From an uncultured Prevotella sp. (GTDB lineage Bacteria > Bacteroidota > Bacteroidia > Bacteroidales > Bacteroidaceae), in the NCBI GenBank assembly GCA_905373605.1, contig CAJPTO010000117.1:1-9031 (forward strand): 9,031 nt of DNA. Reading direction: 5' to 3'. Shown here one piece after another: positions 5,615-9,031 of the stretch; positions within the stretch are counted from its first letter, which is position 1; each line of letters begins with the position of its first letter. A program made the position numbers and the translations under genes. The notes beneath the pieces are model-generated. The model had not been told where the DNA came from, did not search any database, and saw nothing but the letters and a program-made list of their open reading frames with translations.

Positions 5615-6835
5615 TTATAAGGCACTAATAAGCGCGTCCAACGCCTCTATACGATGTTGGTACACAGCTTTGAGGTTGTCGATAGACTCAACGAAGCCCG
5701 TGTGGATGTCAAATCGCGCGGGGTCTTGGCCTTTCCACAGCTGTTCGTCAGCCAAAGCCGAGGGCAATATCAGCAGTTTCCACAAGTCAATCTCTCCTAC
5801 CAGTGCTTCAAATCGCGGTTTCAGATGCTGCCATCTCTTCTTCAACAACGCACGATACCCCTCATCTTGCATCAGCCGAGCATACCACAACGCATTTTTG
5901 TTGTACAAGCTGTCGCCCGTTAGCCGCACCACATCCGTTCTGTTTAGCCTTTCTGGCCTTATGTCGCCGCCCTTATCCACGCCAACATTGATGAAAGCCA
6001 AGTCGAAATCCCACACCGGACCCGCCTTTAACCGCCCCTTTCCGTCGCGATGCATATAGCAACTACGAGGTCCGTTAGGTTCAGCGTTCTGCGCAAGCTC
6101 GTGCACCAGCCACCAATCAACGAATGAGCGCGCATCCATATCGCGCTTAAAAATGTCTGCCAAACTTCCATAGTCCGGTTGATATAAGGCGTTTTCTATG
6201 CGTTCGAAAAGTGCTTGCATGGTCTGCATCTGCTTTTGGTTAGGCGCTTTGGGCCAATGCACGTTCATGGGCAGTTGTTTTCGCGGCGTTCTGAACTTGT
6301 ATTTGCTGCCGAAATAAGCATCAGCCTCCACCAAAAATCCGTCTTCGCCGCGCACATTCAGGCGCGTCCTCCCCACGTCTACGGCCTCGCAAAGCAGGTA
6401 TAAGCCTTGCAGGCGGCCATTTATCACCACGTCGACCATGCGTCCGCTCGGTGTCCAGTCAAGGCTTGTTTGTTGAGCGATGGCCAAAGCCAAGCTGTTG
6501 CGCACGTTACTATGGTCCATAAAGTTAGCCAAGAGAAACCAATGGTCGCTCTCCGCCATTCCCAAGACGCGTGCTGGCTTAGGCAAAAGCAGGGTGAAGG
6601 GTTTCTTGGGCTTGCTGAAAGTGGAATGTCCACGCGCCCTAATCTTCATGCTTTCGCATAGGTAGAGCGTCTTTCCATCGTGCGAAACAATGCGCATCTG
6701 CGTGTTCTCGCGCCAAAAGTCGCGCGAGTTTACCGGTGTGCTGTCGGCCGTTGTGATGTAAACTGTGGGCAGCAGGTTCAGTGCACAGGCATCAAAAGCC
6801 CATGCAGCGAGCAGGGTCAATGGGGTTTTAAGCAT
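5615..6835 (-). CDS. CotH-kinase-like family protein, probably exported
   Basis: A 406-residue protein with the CotH family signature elements. Residues 66-80 read RARGHSTFSKPKKPF, matching the family's R-G-N/H-S-T-W/F-x-K-P-K-K-P/S-Y/F block. A DWWLVHELAQNAEPNGPRSCYMHRD-type region lies at 239-263, and GPVWDFDLAF at 272-281 provides the acidic metal or catalytic residues. CotH proteins are atypical protein kinases first known from Bacillus spore coat; relatives in non-sporulating bacteria are common and mostly unassigned. The N-terminus (LTLLAAWAFDACALNLLPTVYITT) is hydrophobic and could be a signal peptide, but it lacks the usual positive start apart from K3. The ATG is 35 bases after the AraC stop, so it is likely co-transcribed with it. 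Substrate and location are unknown. Confidence 0.8.
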   Translation of the reverse strand: MLKTPLTLLAAWAFDACALNLLPTVYITTADSTPVNSRDFWRENTQMRIVSHDGKTLYLCESMKIRARGHSTFSKPKKPFTLLLPKPARVLGMAESDHWFLLANFMDHSNVRNSLALAIAQQTSLDWTPSGRMVDVVINGRLQGLYLLCEAVDVGRTRLNVRGEDGFLVEADAYFGSKYKFRTPRKQLPMNVHWPKAPNQKQMQTMQALFERIENALYQPDYGSLADIFKRDMDARSFVDWWLVHELAQNAEPNGPRSCYMHRDGKGRLKAGPVWDFDLAFINVGVDKGGDIRPERLNRTDVVRLTGDSLYNKNALWYARLMQDEGYRALLKKRWQHLKPRFEALVGEIDLWKLLILPSALADEQLWKGQDPARFDIHTGFVESIDNLKAVYQHRIEALDALISAL

Positions 6836-6870
6836 AGAATAAGAATGATGTCCATATAATAAAGGAGTGG

Positions 6871-7716
6871 TTACCCCCCTGTCTCATCACCTTTGGGCTG
6901 CAAGCTCAGCCGATACTGTCCTGGCGAAATGCCCAAATGCTTGGTGACATAACGGCTGAAGTAACACAGGGAACTGAAATTCATCATGTCTGCCACCTGT
7001 GTAAGCGACAACCTCTCGTCTTCGAGTAGGCCCTTGAGCAGCGGAATGGTATAACGGTTGATGAGTGCCGTTGCGCTACTGCCCGTTGTTCGGCGAACGA
7101 TGTCGGAGAGATATTTTGGCGACACGTGCAACCTTTCGGCATAATAGGCCACCTCGCGTTGCGTTTGGCAGATGCCAGCCTGCAAGAGTTGCACCATTTC
7201 GCGCACGATGAAGCTCTGCCTGTCGGTAGAATCTTTCGTGCCATGATGCTTGGCATGGAAGAAAAAGAAGTCGTACATCATGGTTTGGCACAAGCTACCC
7301 ATCATTTCGCGGTAAAACAAGTGCGAAGTGTCACCCATTCGTTCGCGCAGCCGATGCAGGTCGGCAGCAATGCACTGCACATCTCCATCATCAAGGGGGA
7401 TGATGGGGGTGTGATACAGTGCTATTGCGCCGCCAATGCCAAAGTTGTTGGCAGGCAACTGGGCCGTAAGAAACGTTAGTGGTGCCGCAAAGAAGGCAAT
7501 GCGCAGGTTGGGTTGCGGCGCAAGGTTACAAACCCTGTCGGGTGCCACCAGTATGGCCACGTCGTTTGGTCTTATATGCCAGCAGCGGTCGTTGAAAACG
7601 AAGCTGCCTTCGCCCTCAAGACAAATCAAATGCACACACCAGCGATGAAATCTGCTGTCGTTAATCTGCATGAAATCCGTGGAATATGCGAAATCCAAAT
7701 CCTTCTCCGCTTTCAT
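6871..7716 (-). CDS. AraC-family transcriptional regulator
   Basis: With the ATG at 7716 the product is 281 residues, the usual family size. Residues 10-110 look like a cupin-type sensing domain (VHLICLEGEGSFVFNDRCWHIRPNDVAILV has the beta-barrel pattern). Residues 170-272 form the two-helix-turn-helix DNA-binding domain: first helix-turn-helix about 186-208 (REVAYYAERLHVSPKYLSDIVRR) and second about 237-262, ending in the AraC signature FSRYVTKHLGISPGQYR. The open frame extends upstream to 7899, but that extension crosses the promoter region and looks non-coding. A second possible start is the ATG at 7671 (residue 16), which would suit the predicted promoter better. The gene is divergent from the DUF362 gene and heads an operon with the CotH-like gene. 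The effector is unknown. Confidence 0.92.
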   Translation of the reverse strand: MKAEKDLDFAYSTDFMQINDSRFHRWCVHLICLEGEGSFVFNDRCWHIRPNDVAILVAPDRVCNLAPQPNLRIAFFAAPLTFLTAQLPANNFGIGGAIALYHTPIIPLDDGDVQCIAADLHRLRERMGDTSHLFYREMMGSLCQTMMYDFFFFHAKHHGTKDSTDRQSFIVREMVQLLQAGICQTQREVAYYAERLHVSPKYLSDIVRRTTGSSATALINRYTIPLLKGLLEDERLSLTQVADMMNFSSLCYFSRYVTKHLGISPGQYRLSLQPKGDETGG

Positions 7717-7721
7717 ACGGC

Positions 7722-7752
7722 CAAAAATAAGCAAAAAATACGTTAAAAACAA
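7722..7752 (-). promoter_or_regulatory. Predicted promoter of the AraC regulator
   Basis: On the minus strand TTG (7752-7750) is followed after 20 bases by TATTTTTG (7729-7722), fitting TAnnTTTG. It predicts a transcript start at about 7717, almost on the ATG at 7716, so either the mRNA is leaderless or translation starts at the ATG at 7671. Confidence 0.45.
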
Positions 7753-7756
7753 GCAT

Positions 7757-7792
7757 TTAGCGCAATTTGTGCTATTATTAAGGCATTTTGTG
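7757..7792 (+). promoter_or_regulatory. Direct repeat, likely AraC-type operator
   Basis: TTAgcGCAaTTTGTG (7757-7771) recurs as TTAagGCAtTTTGTG (7778-7792): 12 of 15 positions match and the copies are exactly 21 bases apart, two turns of the helix. AraC-family proteins bind direct half-sites with this kind of spacing. The downstream copy ends 25 bases before the DUF362 -7 box, so it borders the -33 region; the upstream copy lies just beyond the -33 box of the regulator's own promoter. Confidence 0.55.
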
Positions 7793-7817
7793 AAACTCAT
7801 TCCTCGGCAGAACAAGT

Positions 7818-7825
7818 TATCTTTG
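7818..7825 (+). promoter_or_regulatory. -7 promoter element of the DUF362/TonB-receptor unit
   Basis: TATCTTTG fits TAnnTTTG. It lies 33 bases upstream of the ATG at 7859. The -33 position has no good TTTG (the nearest is at 7787-7790, eight bases too far), which fits a promoter that needs an activator. Confidence 0.6.
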
Positions 7826-7858
7826 TGGTTGCATATACAAACATTAAGCATCATTGAT

Positions 7859-8803
7859 ATGAAACGATTTCTCATTGCATTGTTGTGCATCGCCGCCACG
7901 TTAGGCGTCTCGGCACAATCAAAAGTTTACTTCACGAAAGACATTTCGCCCCAGTCGCTGGTGAAGATTTATAAGGCGTTGGGCGTTAATGCCCACGGGC
8001 GCGTGGCCGTAAAGATAAGTTCGGGCGAAGCTGGCGGCAACAATTACCTGAAACCGCCATTGATTCGCGGCCTTGTTAACGAGGTTAACGGCACCATCGT
8101 GGAATGTAACACGGCCTACCCAGGCAGTCGCAACACCACCGAAGCCCACCTGCGCACCATCAAGCAGCATGGTTTTGACAGCATTGCCAAGGTAGACATC
8201 ATGGACGCTGAAGGCGATGTGCGCATTCCCGTTCGCGACACCACCCACATTAAGTACGACTTAGTGGGTTCGCACCTCACCAACTACGACTTCATGGTTA
8301 ACCTTGCCCACTTCAAAGGCCATGCAATGGGCGGTTTTGGCGGCGTACTCAAAAACGCGAGTATTGGTGTTGCCTCGTCGGCTGGCAAGACTTACATCCA
8401 CACGGCAGGCAAGGTACAAACGCCCGATGAGCTTTGGCAGAACCTTCCCGCGCAAGATGCGTTCCTTGAATCGATGGCCGCTGCCGCACAAGCCGTGCAC
8501 GACCACTTCGGCGAGGGCAACATCATCTACATCAACGTGATGAACAACATGAGCGTTGACTGCGATTGCGACTCGCATCCGGCCACTCCCGTGCTCAAAG
8601 ACATGGGCATCTTGGCCAGCACCGACCCCGTTGCGCTCGACCAAGCCTGCCTAGACCTGGTGTTTAACCATAGGGGCACCACCGGCGACGACAACAAACC
8701 GCTCATCGAACGCATCAATCGCCAACACGGAACGCACATCGTCGATTACGCCGAACGCATCGGACTGGGCAGCAAGAAGTATGCGTTGATAAACTTGAAG
8801 TAA
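7859..8803 (+). CDS. Exported DUF362-domain protein
   Basis: From the ATG at 7859 the product is 314 residues. Residues 1-20 are a Sec signal peptide ending VSAQ; starts further upstream (frame open from 7670) would lie in the promoter and hide it. The mature part matches DUF362: VKISSGEAGGNN at 51-62, then HFKGHAMGGFGGVLKNASIG at 151-170 with the family's conserved H-K-x-H and G-x-x-K-N, and STDPVALDQACLDLV at 254-268. Many DUF362 proteins carry ferredoxin-like 4Fe-4S clusters; here only a compact CDCDSH motif (C235, C237, H240) plus C83 and C264 is visible, so a full two-cluster ferredoxin is absent. Function is unknown; metal or Fe-S binding in the periplasm is an inference. It is followed after 17 bases by a TonB-dependent receptor gene in the same direction. 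Confidence 0.88.
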   Translation: MKRFLIALLCIAATLGVSAQSKVYFTKDISPQSLVKIYKALGVNAHGRVAVKISSGEAGGNNYLKPPLIRGLVNEVNGTIVECNTAYPGSRNTTEAHLRTIKQHGFDSIAKVDIMDAEGDVRIPVRDTTHIKYDLVGSHLTNYDFMVNLAHFKGHAMGGFGGVLKNASIGVASSAGKTYIHTAGKVQTPDELWQNLPAQDAFLESMAAAAQAVHDHFGEGNIIYINVMNNMSVDCDCDSHPATPVLKDMGILASTDPVALDQACLDLVFNHRGTTGDDNKPLIERINRQHGTHIVDYAERIGLGSKKYALINLK

Positions 8804-8820
8804 GAAACCGACAAGCCAGA

Positions 8821-9031
8821 ATGAAGAGATTACATGCAGCGGCCGCCCTGTTTGCCGTGACCCTTTACGCCTTTGCCGACGGAAGGATGGACACAACGAC
8901 CTACAGGTTGAACGACGTGGTGGTGACGGGAACGCGTAACAGCACCGACATTCGCCACCTGCCCACGACCATTTCGGTGGTCGGCCGCGCCACCCTTACA
9001 CAAAACTACCGCCAATCCCTTTTGCCCACGC
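8821..9031 (+). CDS. TonB-dependent outer-membrane receptor, 3' end outside window
   Basis: The frame from the ATG at 8821 stays open to the window edge, giving the first 70 residues. Residues 1-20 form a signal peptide (MKRLHAAAALFAVTLYAFAD). Residues 28-39, YRLNDVVVTGTR, are a TonB box plus the start of the plug domain, and TTISVVGRATLTQNYRQSLLPT continues with the plug pattern of iron/haem/cobalamin-type receptors. There is no carboxypeptidase-like domain before the TonB box, so it is unlike the SusC starch-type receptors. The short gap to the DUF362 gene indicates one transcript under the promoter at 7818. The ligand cannot be read from this fragment. Confidence 0.88.
   Translation, partial: MKRLHAAAALFAVTLYAFADGRMDTTTYRLNDVVVTGTRNSTDIRHLPTTISVVGRATLTQNYRQSLLPT

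Noticed and set aside
7670..7858. N-terminal extension of the DUF362 protein upstream of 7859
   Set aside because: The extension covers the promoter and the direct repeat, and it would bury an intact signal peptide that starts at 7859.

Overview
The window looks like chromosomal DNA from a Bacteroidetes bacterium, most likely Prevotella or a close relative. Four promoter -7 boxes fit the Bacteroidetes consensus TAnnTTTG exactly, starts generally lack clear Shine-Dalgarno sites, and the gene families (Nif3 beside a coiled-coil zinc-ribbon protein, a TonB-dependent receptor, an exported DUF362 protein, CotH-like protein) fit that phylum. The genus is inferred from general resemblance, not from a search.

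Left part (1-2530), plus strand: the 3' part of a polytopic membrane transporter resembling the bile acid:Na+ symporter (BASS) family; a TerB plus DnaJ co-chaperone-like membrane protein; then, behind its own promoter, a very small exported protein made mostly of lysine and cysteine, followed by an elaborate inverted-repeat region.

Middle (2530-5614), minus strand: a tight two-gene operon (Nif3-like protein, then the coiled-coil zinc-ribbon protein) driven by an excellent Bacteroidetes promoter. Upstream lies a secreted DNA/RNA non-specific endonuclease. The nuclease gene has a low-complexity repeat tract on each side: a roughly 60-bp tandem repeat with strong strand asymmetry at its 3' side and eleven copies of an 8-bp unit upstream of its promoter.

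Right part (5615-9031): two divergent transcription units around a 142-bp control region. Leftward run an AraC-family regulator and a CotH-like protein; rightward run an exported DUF362 protein and the 5' end of a TonB-dependent receptor gene that runs off the window. The shared control region carries a 15-bp direct repeat at a 21-bp period, the geometry expected for an AraC-type dimer, placed just upstream of the DUF362 promoter. The simplest model is a regulated uptake or redox locus at the cell envelope, with AraC controlling both arms. The ligand is unknown.

No tRNA, rRNA, CRISPR array, insertion sequence or phage gene was recognised.
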